This document shows, piece by piece, positions 1 through 7,868 of a DNA stretch of 64,000 bases. A program made the position numbers and the translations under genes. The notes below the pieces were generated by a model, which worked only from the letters and a program-made list of their open reading frames with translations, searched no databases and was not told the DNA's origin. The number at the start of each line of letters is the position of its first letter. The first letter of the stretch is position 1. The stretch comes from Pseudomonadota bacterium. GTDB lineage: Bacteria > Pseudomonadota > Gammaproteobacteria > Burkholderiales > Rhodocyclaceae. Location: contig JAGTRS010000003.1 in the NCBI GenBank assembly GCA_018262195.1, forward strand, positions 103,200 to 167,199. Direction: 5' to 3'.

Positions 1-61
1 CGTCGGCTGCAGCAATTCCGGAAAACAGGCAAAAAACCAAAGTTGCAAACAGTTTGCTCAA
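1..61 (-). CDS. Secreted protein of the nos operon, N-terminal fragment only
   Basis: Only the first 20 codons lie in the window. A TTG start at 61-59 overlaps the nosY stop (TTGA), which suggests translational coupling. The visible residues (MSKLFATLVFCLFSGIAAAD) form a Sec signal peptide: a lysine, a hydrophobic core and an AAA-D cleavage region. The product is therefore probably periplasmic. Position at the end of the nos operon suggests a role in N2O reductase maturation or electron supply, but the mature protein is outside the window and no family can be named. Confidence 0.6.
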   Translation of the reverse strand, partial: MSKLFATLVFCLFSGIAAAD

Positions 62-885
62 GGCAGGTCACCACGGCGGAACAGGAAGTAACCGATGGTA
101 GCACTGACTATCCCAACTGCTGCCGGATAGACCAGCGCAAATACCTTGTAGCCGGCAGCACCAAAGAGGTCGAGGATGACGTAGGCGGAGGGGCCGAGGA
201 CGATCAGTTGCGGGTCAAAGAGGGCCAGCGCAGCGGTACGGAAGACCTGCAGCGGGTTGGCCAGAGCCAGGGTGACGGCGATTTCCGGCGAAACCTTGCC
301 CTGAATCATGACGCCGAGCAGTATCAGATCCAGGAAAAGCAGCAACACCAGCCAGACCATGAAAGCGGCGCCTTGTGCCATGTCCGTGGTCCGGGCGACC
401 GAGGAGATCAACATGCCGATGCCGAGGAAGCACATGGCCATGACGGCGAGCAGCGCGGTGTAGTACCCGAACATGTCCCACGGCACTTCGATGCCCTGAA
501 CGGTCGCCCAGATGACGGCACCGAGCATGGCCAGAAAGACCGGCGCAAAGACGACGATGTAGCGGCCAACGATCTTGCCCCAGAACCAGGCCGACAGCGA
601 TACCGGCAGGGAGAGCAGGTATTCGAAGACGCCGGCTTCGCGGTCGCCGGCCACCGAGCGCACTGTCGTGATCAGCACGAAGATGGGCAGGATGGCCATG
701 GTCAGCTGGATGTAGGTGACGAGCAGGCGCGACAGGCCGATGAAGCCGAGGACGCGCGATTCGGTCAGGCCGAACAGGAAGAGCAGGGCGACGATGCCGC
801 CGAAGACCAGCGTATAGATCTGGAACCAGCGGGCGCGCAGGGATTCGACGATATCGAGCTTGGCAGTGAGCCAGAGTTGCTTCAT
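58..885 (-). CDS. nosY: NosY, ABC transporter permease for N2O reductase copper-site maturation
   Basis: This 275-residue integral membrane protein has about six hydrophobic segments, starting near residues 20-40 after a short cytoplasmic start (MKQLWLTAKLDIVESLRARW). The family is the ABC-2 type permease that pairs with the NosF ATPase; with NosD it forms the complex that supplies sulfur or copper for the CuZ centre of NosZ in the periplasm. Its start codon overlaps the nosL stop (ATGA), placing it in the same transcript. Length and context fit NosY well. The assignment rests mainly on topology and neighbours, because the permease has few diagnostic motifs. Confidence 0.9.
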   Translation of the reverse strand: MKQLWLTAKLDIVESLRARWFQIYTLVFGGIVALLFLFGLTESRVLGFIGLSRLLVTYIQLTMAILPIFVLITTVRSVAGDREAGVFEYLLSLPVSLSAWFWGKIVGRYIVVFAPVFLAMLGAVIWATVQGIEVPWDMFGYYTALLAVMAMCFLGIGMLISSVARTTDMAQGAAFMVWLVLLLFLDLILLGVMIQGKVSPEIAVTLALANPLQVFRTAALALFDPQLIVLGPSAYVILDLFGAAGYKVFALVYPAAVGIVSATIGYFLFRRGDLP

Positions 886-1373
886 TTTTTTAACCTTGCC
901 AGCACGTGCTGGCGCATGTCGGTGAAATCGAGGGCGCCGGCCAGCGGAGTGGCAACGGCAGCGAAATTGAATCCCATCGGCGAGGTACGCGTTACGAAGT
1001 AGGCGCGTTTCGGGTCAAGCCAGGTCATCTCGTCGCGGCTCTTGCTGTTGTAGTCGGCGACCCACATTCTGGTGGAGGCATCGGCCAGCCAGAGGTATTT
1101 TTCAGCTTTTTCCTTGAGCCAGATGGCCATGCATCCTGGATCATCGAACTTGAAGACAGTGTTGTTCGGGCCGCCGCGCATCTGGCCGGCGAAGCGGCGG
1201 TCGGAAATGACCATGTTGCACACCACGCAGGTATCCCGATCCCACTTGATCTCAACCATGCCGTCCGGCCAGTTGCCCTTCTTGCAGCCCGATAGCGCAG
1301 CCGCCAGTGGTGTTAAAAGCAGGCCACCGACGCCAAGGCGGGCGAGAAATTCACGGCGGTGATGCTGGCACAT
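882..1373 (-). CDS. nosL: NosL-type copper-binding lipoprotein
   Basis: A 163-residue exported protein. The N-terminus carries a twin-arginine-like RREFL followed by a hydrophobic stretch and a lipobox ending LSGC (about residue 28), so it is probably a Tat-exported lipoprotein. The mature part has the NosL signature VCNMVISDRRFAGQ, in which Cys and Met bind Cu(I) and deliver it to apo-NosZ. The ATG at 1373 was chosen; a TTG at 1379 overlapping the nosF stop would add two residues. It lies between nosF and nosY, an insertion into the usual F-Y pair. Confidence 0.85.
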   Translation of the reverse strand: MCQHHRREFLARLGVGGLLLTPLAAALSGCKKGNWPDGMVEIKWDRDTCVVCNMVISDRRFAGQMRGGPNNTVFKFDDPGCMAIWLKEKAEKYLWLADASTRMWVADYNSKSRDEMTWLDPKRAYFVTRTSPMGFNFAAVATPLAGALDFTDMRQHVLARLKK

Positions 1374-1375
1374 GA

Positions 1376-2227
1376 TCAACGCTCGGCCAGCGACAGGTCG
1401 CTAACCAGTGCGGTATAGCGGGAGATGATGCCAAGAAAACGCAGGCGATCCGGCCCGGCGATCTCGCCTTCCCAGACACGGTTGTCCTCATGGCTGCTGA
1501 AATTCCAGCCGTCCAGCGCTTTTGCGAAGGCCGGTTCGAAGCGGCTAAGCACGATCCGGCAGGCCAGTTTGGCCGTCAGCGTAATGGCATCGGCCACCTT
1601 GTCGTCGAGGACGACCTTGCCCATGTCCATTTCAATGACACGATTCACCAGTGCCGATACCTCATCCAGACGGTGGCTGGAGATGATCATCGTTGCATCG
1701 TCGAGGCGCTCAGCCAGGAGATCGAAGAATATCTTGCGCGCTTCCGGGTCTAGGTTGGCGGCCGGTTCGTCCATGACGAGCACCTTGGCCTCACGACCAA
1801 GGGCAATGGCGATCAGCAGCTTCTGCTTCATGCCGCCAGAGAGGCGGACGAACTGACGGGAAAGAATGCCGTCGAGATCGAGGCCTAGACGCTTGGCGAT
1901 GGCGTGGATGCGCTGCGGATCGGTGCCACACAACGAGGCTGAAAAATCGATCAGCTGGCCGACCGGCATCTTCAGTGGCGGTGGAAGTTGTGGCACGAAA
2001 CCGATGGTGCCGAGCACGGCAGTTCGATTGCTGCGCGGGTCCAGACCGTTGATGGCAACATTGCCGTCGTGCGTATATTCGCCGAGCAGGCAACGGATCA
2101 GGGTGGTCTTGCCGGCACCATTGGAGCCGATCAGGGCAACGCGTTCGCCGATATTGATGTCGAGGCTGATGCCGTCGAGCACGCGAGCTTTGCGGAAGGT
2201 CTTGGCAACGTTATTGAACTGGATCAT
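1376..2227 (-). CDS. nosF: NosF, ABC transporter ATPase of the NosDFY complex
   Basis: A 283-residue ABC ATPase. Walker A is GSNGAGKT at residues 34-41, the signature is LSGGMKQ near 130, and Walker B is VLVMDEPAANLD near 150 followed by the H-loop (ISSHRL). This is the NosF architecture, a nucleotide-binding domain plus a roughly 70-residue C-terminal extension. It energises NosY and works with periplasmic NosD in building the copper-sulfur site of N2O reductase. A 109-bp gap separates it from nosH, and nosL follows immediately. Confidence 0.93.
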   Translation of the reverse strand: MIQFNNVAKTFRKARVLDGISLDINIGERVALIGSNGAGKTTLIRCLLGEYTHDGNVAINGLDPRSNRTAVLGTIGFVPQLPPPLKMPVGQLIDFSASLCGTDPQRIHAIAKRLGLDLDGILSRQFVRLSGGMKQKLLIAIALGREAKVLVMDEPAANLDPEARKIFFDLLAERLDDATMIISSHRLDEVSALVNRVIEMDMGKVVLDDKVADAITLTAKLACRIVLSRFEPAFAKALDGWNFSSHEDNRVWEGEIAGPDRLRFLGIISRYTALVSDLSLAER

Positions 2228-2336
2228 GGGGCCAAATTATAGGGGGCGTGGTAGCCGTCGACATTGAACTTCGATCAAAAATCCGCGATGTCACCTAGCC
2301 TTGGCAGGCCTGCCATTCGGCTGGCCTGGGCGGTGC

Positions 2337-3320
2337 TCAGGCCAGCTTGGACAGGCCTTTGACTTCGAACGTCAGGGAGCCGGTCGGGCAGACGTCGACA
2401 CACAATCCGCAGCGCGTGCAGTCGGGCCCAATCGGCACTTCCGGTTCGACGGCCCGGCCCTTGATGACGGTATCAAGAACGTGGGGTACCAGGCAGACCT
2501 TGCGGCAGTCACCTTCATGGAAACAGCCGTCGAGCTTGTACTTGATGCGGACTGGCGAAATGATGCCGACGACACCGTAAGTCAGGCCTATCGGGCAGGC
2601 GTAGCGGCACCACGCGCGGCGCGAGAAGAACACTTCGAAGAAGAGCAAGGCCAGTACCCAGAGCAGCGCGAGACCCGGACCGTAGATCAGCGCACGGGAG
2701 AGAATGCCGGTCGGCGAGATGGCTTCGAAAACCGTATAGCCAGTGGCCACTGCAAGCAGGGCGAAAATGATCCAGAAAACGGTGCGCAGACGACGGTCCA
2801 TGGTCTGGTCGGTGACCAGTTTCTTCTTGGCCAGGAAGAGGTGGATCTTCTCGGCCCACTCGGCGAGCAAATGATAGGGGCAGACCCAGGAGCAGAAGGT
2901 GCGGCCACCAAGGAGTGCCCACAGAACCAGCACGGTTCCCGTTCCGATCAGCAGGTTGTTGATGATGTGCTTGTGGGCCAGCATCACCTGCAGCGCGGAA
3001 TTCAGATCGATCAGGTGGAAGCCGACGAAGCGGGAGGCTGTCAGCGATCCTTCGAGAATCTGGATGTCGAGACCAAATGACAGCGTGAATAGCAGATTGG
3101 CAAAAATCAGGGTTGCCCAGCGGCGATTGCGCCACTTGTTCGATTTTTCTTCATGGGCCCGCTGATGCGCCTTGATGGCTTGCAGGTCAGCCTTGTTGGT
3201 CATCCGCTTGAGCTCATGAACCTGGATGGCTTTGGGGCTGATTTGCTGAGGTTTGCTCGGCTCGGCGCCGAACATGATCTTGATCTGTTCGAAAAACCGG
3301 CGTTTGAGTAGGGCGCTCAT
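2337..3320 (-). CDS. nosH: NosH, NapH-like polyferredoxin membrane quinol dehydrogenase subunit
   Basis: This 327-residue protein has four to five membrane segments and iron-sulfur motifs. Conserved FCSWVCPYHLL and CRYACPIGL cysteine motifs flank membrane helices, and a C-terminal ferredoxin segment contains CTRCGLCVDVCP. The family is NapH/NosR-like. In clade II nos clusters NosG and NosH are thought to pass electrons from menaquinol or ubiquinol toward NosZ or its maturation. Its start overlaps the nosG stop by 4 bp, so the two are probably made as a pair. Confidence 0.88.
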   Translation of the reverse strand: MSALLKRRFFEQIKIMFGAEPSKPQQISPKAIQVHELKRMTNKADLQAIKAHQRAHEEKSNKWRNRRWATLIFANLLFTLSFGLDIQILEGSLTASRFVGFHLIDLNSALQVMLAHKHIINNLLIGTGTVLVLWALLGGRTFCSWVCPYHLLAEWAEKIHLFLAKKKLVTDQTMDRRLRTVFWIIFALLAVATGYTVFEAISPTGILSRALIYGPGLALLWVLALLFFEVFFSRRAWCRYACPIGLTYGVVGIISPVRIKYKLDGCFHEGDCRKVCLVPHVLDTVIKGRAVEPEVPIGPDCTRCGLCVDVCPTGSLTFEVKGLSKLA

Positions 3321-4210
3321 ATTTTCCAGACCTCGCCGGCTTCGATGGTGATGGCAGTGGGTTCGACCGGGCAGACCATTTCGCAGACACCGCAGCCGAC
3401 GCAGGGTTCATGAACCACGGGCGATTTGCGCTTGCTGCCATCCGGTGCAAAGACGGTTTCGATGGAAATGGCACCCTTAACCGGGCATTCGCGCACGCAA
3501 AGATCGCATTCGGCGACATCGTAGGGATGGCTGCTGATCTTGACCGGCTTCCAGCGGTCGACTGACATGTAGCGGAGCTGCCCCTTGAAATCCGGGCCAC
3601 GGGTCTGACCCTTGAAGCCTTTGCCCTGAATGGCAAGACAGGCCTCGGGGCGGGTCAGGCGGGCGACGCCGATGCGTTCATGCATGTTTAGCGTCGGCTC
3701 TGGGTCTTTTTCCTTGGCGATCAGGATGGGCTTGGCGGCCAGTGCAGCGCCGGGGCGAACCGGCAGGAAGTCGGGCTTGTGGTAAGTCAGCGAACCCGTC
3801 GGGCAGGCCAGGATGCACTGCACGGCGTCGCACGAGAAGTCACAGGCCTGGGCGCGCGGATCGATGTAGGGCGTGCCAACGCCCATGCCATCGACCAAAT
3901 CGGCCAGCTTGATAGCCGATACCGGGCAGACCTGAACGCATTGGCCGCACTTGATGCAGCTACCGAGAAAATCTTTTTCGTCGAGCGCGCCGGGCGGGCG
4001 CAGCCGTTTTTTCTGGGCATAGACAAGGGGCAGGAAACCGGATAACGCGGCACCGAGTACACCGCCAGTGAGCAGGATAGTGCGCAGCACACGGCGCCGG
4101 TTGGTCTGCCGCTTGGCGATCGATACGGCCGGTTTGCCCTCCGGCGATGGTTTGCGCGGCGTCTCGTCGTTTTCGCTGTCGTCAACGACCTTGTCCTCGA
4201 TCTCGCTCAT
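3317..4210 (-). CDS. nosG: NosG, NapG-like periplasmic ferredoxin
   Basis: A 297-residue protein. A charged 40-residue N-terminus precedes RRR and one hydrophobic segment (residues about 40-65), consistent with Tat-type export or an N-terminal anchor. Four cysteine clusters follow: CIKCGQCVQVCP, CDFSCDAVQCILACP, CDLCVRECP and CVGCGVCEMVCP, which would hold four [4Fe-4S] clusters as in NapG. It is expected to take electrons from NosH. The gene overlaps nosD upstream and nosH downstream by 4 bp each. Confidence 0.88.
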   Translation of the reverse strand: MSEIEDKVVDDSENDETPRKPSPEGKPAVSIAKRQTNRRRVLRTILLTGGVLGAALSGFLPLVYAQKKRLRPPGALDEKDFLGSCIKCGQCVQVCPVSAIKLADLVDGMGVGTPYIDPRAQACDFSCDAVQCILACPTGSLTYHKPDFLPVRPGAALAAKPILIAKEKDPEPTLNMHERIGVARLTRPEACLAIQGKGFKGQTRGPDFKGQLRYMSVDRWKPVKISSHPYDVAECDLCVRECPVKGAISIETVFAPDGSKRKSPVVHEPCVGCGVCEMVCPVEPTAITIEAGEVWKI

Positions 4211-5565
4211 GATCGTGCCGTTCTTTCAGGTTTGATGAAGCGCGGTTTTTCGTCGCGCAGGATCAGGTCCGGTGTGGAGAAGGGGGCTAGGCGTTCAAGA
4301 AAGTCGAGTAGTTCCATGACCGGCGAGCTGCGGAAGAACTTTGCAATGGGCAGTTCCATCCAGATCTGGTCGGCGTAGGCGTAGAGTTCGTGCGTCTTGT
4401 CGCCAACGCCGTCGCCATCGCGGTCAAAGCCCTGGTAATCGTCCCAGTAGTTGCCAATCCAGACATTCTTCGGGCTATTGTTGTTGTCGCCATGGCCGCC
4501 ATAGGCAACCTGGGTCAGGTTGCCCTCGAAGACGTTGTCGATGACATTGTTGCCGCCGGTTTCACTGTTGAACATGATGCCAACGCCGTTGTAGGCGAAG
4601 CGGTTGCCACGGATTTCGATGGTGCTGTCGGGCTGGAAGGGCGAGAGGTCGGAGCCGATGCCGACGCCGCAGTAAATGATCTCGTTGTTCTCGATGATCG
4701 TGCCCGAGGCTTCCTTGAAACCGATGCCCATGCCGGTGGCGCCGGTGGCGTGCGAAATGATGTTGTCGCGAACGACGCCGCCTTCGGTGTACATGAAGTA
4801 CACGCCGACCGCGTTGTCGTAAAACTCGTTGCGCTCGACGAGATTGTCGTTGGCGAACATGAAGTGGATCGAGTAGCGACTGCGCCGGCCGAGGTTTTCG
4901 CGGAAAACGTTCTTGTGCGAATACCAGGCGACCATGTCGCGCGAGTCGATGATCCGGTTCTTCTCGATCAGGTTGTCGTTGCTATACCACAGGCGCAGGC
5001 CGTCGCCGCGGACGCCGAGCTCGCGGTCCTTGGAGCGGATGCTGTTGCCGCGAATGGTGTTGTTGTTCGACTGCTTGAGGTCTAGGCCGAACAGGCAGTT
5101 GTCGAGCTCCAGGTTCTCGATGGTGTTGTGGTTACCGCGGACATCGAGGCAGGAGTCGTCTGTGTCGTGCGAGTCACCGGAACCGGTGAGGCGGATGCCG
5201 CGAATGACGCTATTGCTGGCGTCGAGCACCATGACCGTGCCGCGATCGCCGGAATCAATCGTTACCTGGCCGCCACCATCGATGGTCAGCGGCTTGTTGA
5301 TGGTGACCGGGCCGGCGTAGGCGCCGGGCGGTGGCTTGAGCAGTGATCCGGCGGGCGCCTTGTCAACAAGATCCTGGAAAGGCTTGAGGCCATGCACGCG
5401 CTTGTCCCGCTCACGCAGCATGAAAGTCGGTTTCGGGCGGTCGACATCGGCACGGGCACCCATGCCGGCCGGCACGTTGGCCTGCGGCTCGGTATTGCCG
5501 GTGGTGAGGACCAGCAAGAGCGTGGTGGCCAGGCTCAGCCGGACCAGTTGGGGCAGGCGGCTCAC
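4207..5565 (-). CDS. nosD: NosD, periplasmic right-handed beta-helix copper-site maturation protein
   Basis: A 452-residue secreted protein. The chosen GTG start (MSRLPQLVRLSLATTLLLV) gives a clean Sec signal peptide and lies 5 bp after the nosB stop; the open frame extends further upstream but would overlap nosB by 208 bp. The body is built of repeated CASH/parallel beta-helix turns with recurring N-x-I-x-x-N steps (for example near DNLIEKNRI and NNEIIYCGVG). NosD is the periplasmic partner of NosFY and is required for CuZ assembly. Confidence 0.92.
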   Translation of the reverse strand: MSRLPQLVRLSLATTLLLVLTTGNTEPQANVPAGMGARADVDRPKPTFMLRERDKRVHGLKPFQDLVDKAPAGSLLKPPPGAYAGPVTINKPLTIDGGGQVTIDSGDRGTVMVLDASNSVIRGIRLTGSGDSHDTDDSCLDVRGNHNTIENLELDNCLFGLDLKQSNNNTIRGNSIRSKDRELGVRGDGLRLWYSNDNLIEKNRIIDSRDMVAWYSHKNVFRENLGRRSRYSIHFMFANDNLVERNEFYDNAVGVYFMYTEGGVVRDNIISHATGATGMGIGFKEASGTIIENNEIIYCGVGIGSDLSPFQPDSTIEIRGNRFAYNGVGIMFNSETGGNNVIDNVFEGNLTQVAYGGHGDNNNSPKNVWIGNYWDDYQGFDRDGDGVGDKTHELYAYADQIWMELPIAKFFRSSPVMELLDFLERLAPFSTPDLILRDEKPRFIKPERTARS

Positions 5566-5570
5566 GTGGC

Positions 5571-6545
5571 TTACTCGGCGGTTCCTTCGCGCAACTGTTT
5601 GCGACGAATCAGCAGGGCCAGCATCATGCAAACGAATATTGCCACCAGCAGGCCATAACCCCAGTACGGATAGGAGAAGGTCGAGAACTGAGCAACCTTG
5701 CCTTCGCCAAAGACGGTGGGCATGAAGGGCTTGACGGTAAAGGCGCCCCACGGATGCATGTTGTGACCGAAGAACCACAGCCAGCCCGCATAGGTGATCA
5801 CAAAGAAAAGCGGTAGCAGGGCGGGAACCAGGGCCAGCAACAGCTGGAAGGGGCGAATCTTGGCGGTTGCCGCAATGACGACAAGCATGACCGCTATCAG
5901 GCCGAAAATTACAATCTTCGAGACGTTGCGGACGTTGTCGCCCCAGATGTTGATCCGGTCCATATCCTTGAAGAAGGTCCCGGACTCCTGCATGTAGGCC
6001 TGAACGTGGCTTTCCAGGTGGCCGAGCACAAATTGATCGACAATCATCCAGCCTGCGACGGCGGCGAAACCTGCGCTCAAAACGATTAAACGTGGCTTCT
6101 TCCTGGCCATTGCAAAGGCCAGCATCATCACTGCAAAGAAGCCGAAGAAGAACTTGGCCAGTGGCTTTTCAACCGGCGCGCCGGTGGCAATCGGGAACAT
6201 GCCGACGTAGTGGTTGATGGTGTTCATTTCATGAACGCAATCGAGACCTTCAGCGCCTTTGTCCACGTTTTTCGCCGCGTCGGTCACCGGGTTGTAGCGC
6301 TCGTCGTCGTGGGCAAGGTCTTTCTGGATAATCTCGTTGGCCATGCGGGTGCCTTTGCCTGCTGCCTTGCAGCCGTTGTAGACACCGTCGAAATGGAAAT
6401 GGATGCGAATGCCGTCAGGAAAGGCATCGGGCGGGTAATTCGGGGCAGTGAGCGAAACCCACCAGATCGGGGCAAAGTAGGCGGCAACCAGACAGATCAG
6501 GGAAATCAGGGTCAGGCCACCAACAATCTTGTTTTGTTTTTCCAT
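5571..6545 (-). CDS. nosB: NosB, polytopic membrane protein of clade II nos clusters
   Basis: A 324-residue protein with an N-terminal hydrophobic segment (residues about 8-30), a periplasmic loop of roughly 90 residues with two cysteines, then five further membrane helices to the C-terminus. This layout and its place between the cytochromes and nosD match NosB, which marks atypical (clade II) nos operons. Its function is unproven; it may take part in electron transfer or NosZ maturation. It is absent from classical Pseudomonas/Paracoccus-type clusters. Confidence 0.85.
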   Translation of the reverse strand: MEKQNKIVGGLTLISLICLVAAYFAPIWWVSLTAPNYPPDAFPDGIRIHFHFDGVYNGCKAAGKGTRMANEIIQKDLAHDDERYNPVTDAAKNVDKGAEGLDCVHEMNTINHYVGMFPIATGAPVEKPLAKFFFGFFAVMMLAFAMARKKPRLIVLSAGFAAVAGWMIVDQFVLGHLESHVQAYMQESGTFFKDMDRINIWGDNVRNVSKIVIFGLIAVMLVVIAATAKIRPFQLLLALVPALLPLFFVITYAGWLWFFGHNMHPWGAFTVKPFMPTVFGEGKVAQFSTFSYPYWGYGLLVAIFVCMMLALLIRRKQLREGTAE

Positions 6546-6592
6546 TTTGCTGTTCTCTATCGTGTTGCGCCCGGCTTGGGGTCGGGAGGGGG

Positions 6593-6613
6593 CTGCCCGT
6601 CGAAGACGGGCAG
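6593..6613 (-). repeat. Intergenic hairpin before nosB
   Basis: A perfect 9-bp inverted repeat (CTGCCCGTC / GACGGGCAG) with a 3-base loop lies in the gap between the di-haem cytochrome gene and nosB. No U-tract follows in the direction of transcription, so it is more likely an RNA-stabilising or partial-attenuation hairpin than a full terminator. Confidence 0.6.
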
Positions 6614-6634
6614 CGGTACATCAGCAGAGCTATG

Positions 6635-7363
6635 TTACTTCTTCTTGCCGCCGGCTTTCGGCTTGCACATATTGCCCGGCATGACCAGGCTGGACTGATA
6701 GGCCGAAATCGCGACCAGTTGATCATTGGTGTAGGGCTTGATGACCTTGACCATGTCAGGGTTGGCATTACGGCGGTGACCGTCACGAATTTCAGTCATC
6801 TGGCGCAACAGATACTTGTAGTGCTGGCCGGCGATGACTGGATAGAACTTGTCCTTGACGCCTTCGCCATTTTTTCCGTGGCACTCCAGGCACTGCTTTT
6901 CATACAGTTCTTTGCCCTTGGCGACCTGCATCGCAGCATCGGCACCTTCGTATTTGCCGTGTTCGATGGGGATGCAGAGGCCTTCGATGTAGGCTGAAAC
7001 GTCGGCCAGCTCCTGCGGATCAACAAGTGTGGCAGCGAACGGGTACATGGTCGGGTTGTCGCGCAGACCGGCACGGATGTCGGCCATCTGCTTGATCAGC
7101 ACGGTGGTGTGCTGGCCGGCGAGTTGCGGGAAGGTGCCGTCCGGGCGACCGGCGCCGGATGGCAGGTGGCAGGCGCCGCAGACCTCATAGGCTTCCTCGC
7201 CCCGTTTTTTGTCGCCCTTGAGTTTCAGGGCTTCAATTTTTTCACCTTCCTGGGCGTTCCATTTGTAGTTTTTCGATTCGATGCCGCCCTGATGCGGAGC
7301 CGGCGGGCCGGCGAAGGCGACGCCTGCACTGAGCAGGCCAATCAGCAGAAGTGATGCTTTCAT
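6635..7363 (-). CDS. Di-haem periplasmic cytochrome c of the nos operon
   Basis: This 242-residue protein begins with a Sec signal peptide (cleavage near AFAG-PP, about residue 19). Haem-binding motifs are CGACH (about residue 62) and CLECH (about residue 158), so it is a two-domain c4/c553-like cytochrome. In clade II clusters cytochromes in this position (NosC1/NosC2) are proposed to link the quinol side (NosGH or bc1) to NosZ. It has a lysine-rich tail (KPKAGGKKK). An AAGGA ribosome site lies about 11 bp upstream of the ATG. Confidence 0.85.
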   Translation of the reverse strand: MKASLLLIGLLSAGVAFAGPPAPHQGGIESKNYKWNAQEGEKIEALKLKGDKKRGEEAYEVCGACHLPSGAGRPDGTFPQLAGQHTTVLIKQMADIRAGLRDNPTMYPFAATLVDPQELADVSAYIEGLCIPIEHGKYEGADAAMQVAKGKELYEKQCLECHGKNGEGVKDKFYPVIAGQHYKYLLRQMTEIRDGHRRNANPDMVKVIKPYTNDQLVAISAYQSSLVMPGNMCKPKAGGKKK

Positions 7364-7451
7364 GTTTTGGTGTCCTTTTATGGCAGGTTGTTTGGAACGT
7401 TGTCGGCATTGTCGATCTACCTATATCAGCGTTCCTTGATGTGGGTCATAA

Positions 7452-7467
7452 GCCCGGCAAGCCGGGC
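7452..7467 (-). repeat. Intergenic GC hairpin between the two cytochrome genes
   Basis: Perfect 7-bp stem GCCCGGC / GCCGGGC with an AA loop. It has TTTT on the plus-strand side only, so it does not look like a leftward intrinsic terminator. It probably marks a processing or stability point between two cistrons of the nos operon. Confidence 0.5.
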
Positions 7468-7476
7468 CTTTTCACG

Positions 7477-7785
7477 TTATTTCAGCTTGGACAGGTATTC
7501 GGAAATCGCTTTGATTTCTTCGTCATTGACCAGGTGCATGACGCCCTTCATCGCGGCAGTCTGTCCGTTGTTGCGGGCGCCGCTCTTGATGTCCTTCATT
7601 TGCTGTTCAGCGTAGGCGGCATTTTGCCCGGCCAGCTTCGGGTAGTTAGGCATCAGCGGCTTGTCCGCCTTGGGGCCGTGACACGCGTTGCAGGTCTTGT
7701 CCTTGTACAGGGCCGCGCCATCAAGGGCCGCGAAAGCAGGTGAGGCGAAGAGCGCAGTGGCGATCAAAGTCATTACAAATTTCAT
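7477..7785 (-). CDS. Mono-haem c-type cytochrome directly after nosZ
   Basis: A 102-residue class I cytochrome c. A Sec signal peptide (residues 1-19, ending AFA-AL) is followed by the haem motif CNACH at about residue 32. The distal methionine is probably in GVMHLV near residue 84. It is a c553-type soluble carrier, the likely immediate electron donor to NosZ given its position. Its ribosome site (AGGAGG about 10 bp before the ATG) is the strongest in the operon, which fits high expression. Confidence 0.87.
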   Translation of the reverse strand: MKFVMTLIATALFASPAFAALDGAALYKDKTCNACHGPKADKPLMPNYPKLAGQNAAYAEQQMKDIKSGARNNGQTAAMKGVMHLVNDEEIKAISEYLSKLK

Positions 7786-7810
7786 GGGTATTCCCTCCTG
7801 AATGTGAAAC

Positions 7811-7835
7811 GGGGAACAGATTGGCTCTGTTCCCC
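7811..7835 (-). repeat. 10-bp perfect hairpin downstream of nosZ
   Basis: GGGGAACAGA and TCTGTTCCCC flank a 5-base loop, 34 bp after the nosZ stop. There is no clean U-tract on the leftward transcript. It probably protects the 3' end of the nosZ message or partly terminates transcription, giving more nosZ than downstream mRNA. Confidence 0.65.
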
Positions 7836-7868
7836 GCTAATTGCCTTAAGTCAGATCAAGTTTGTTTC

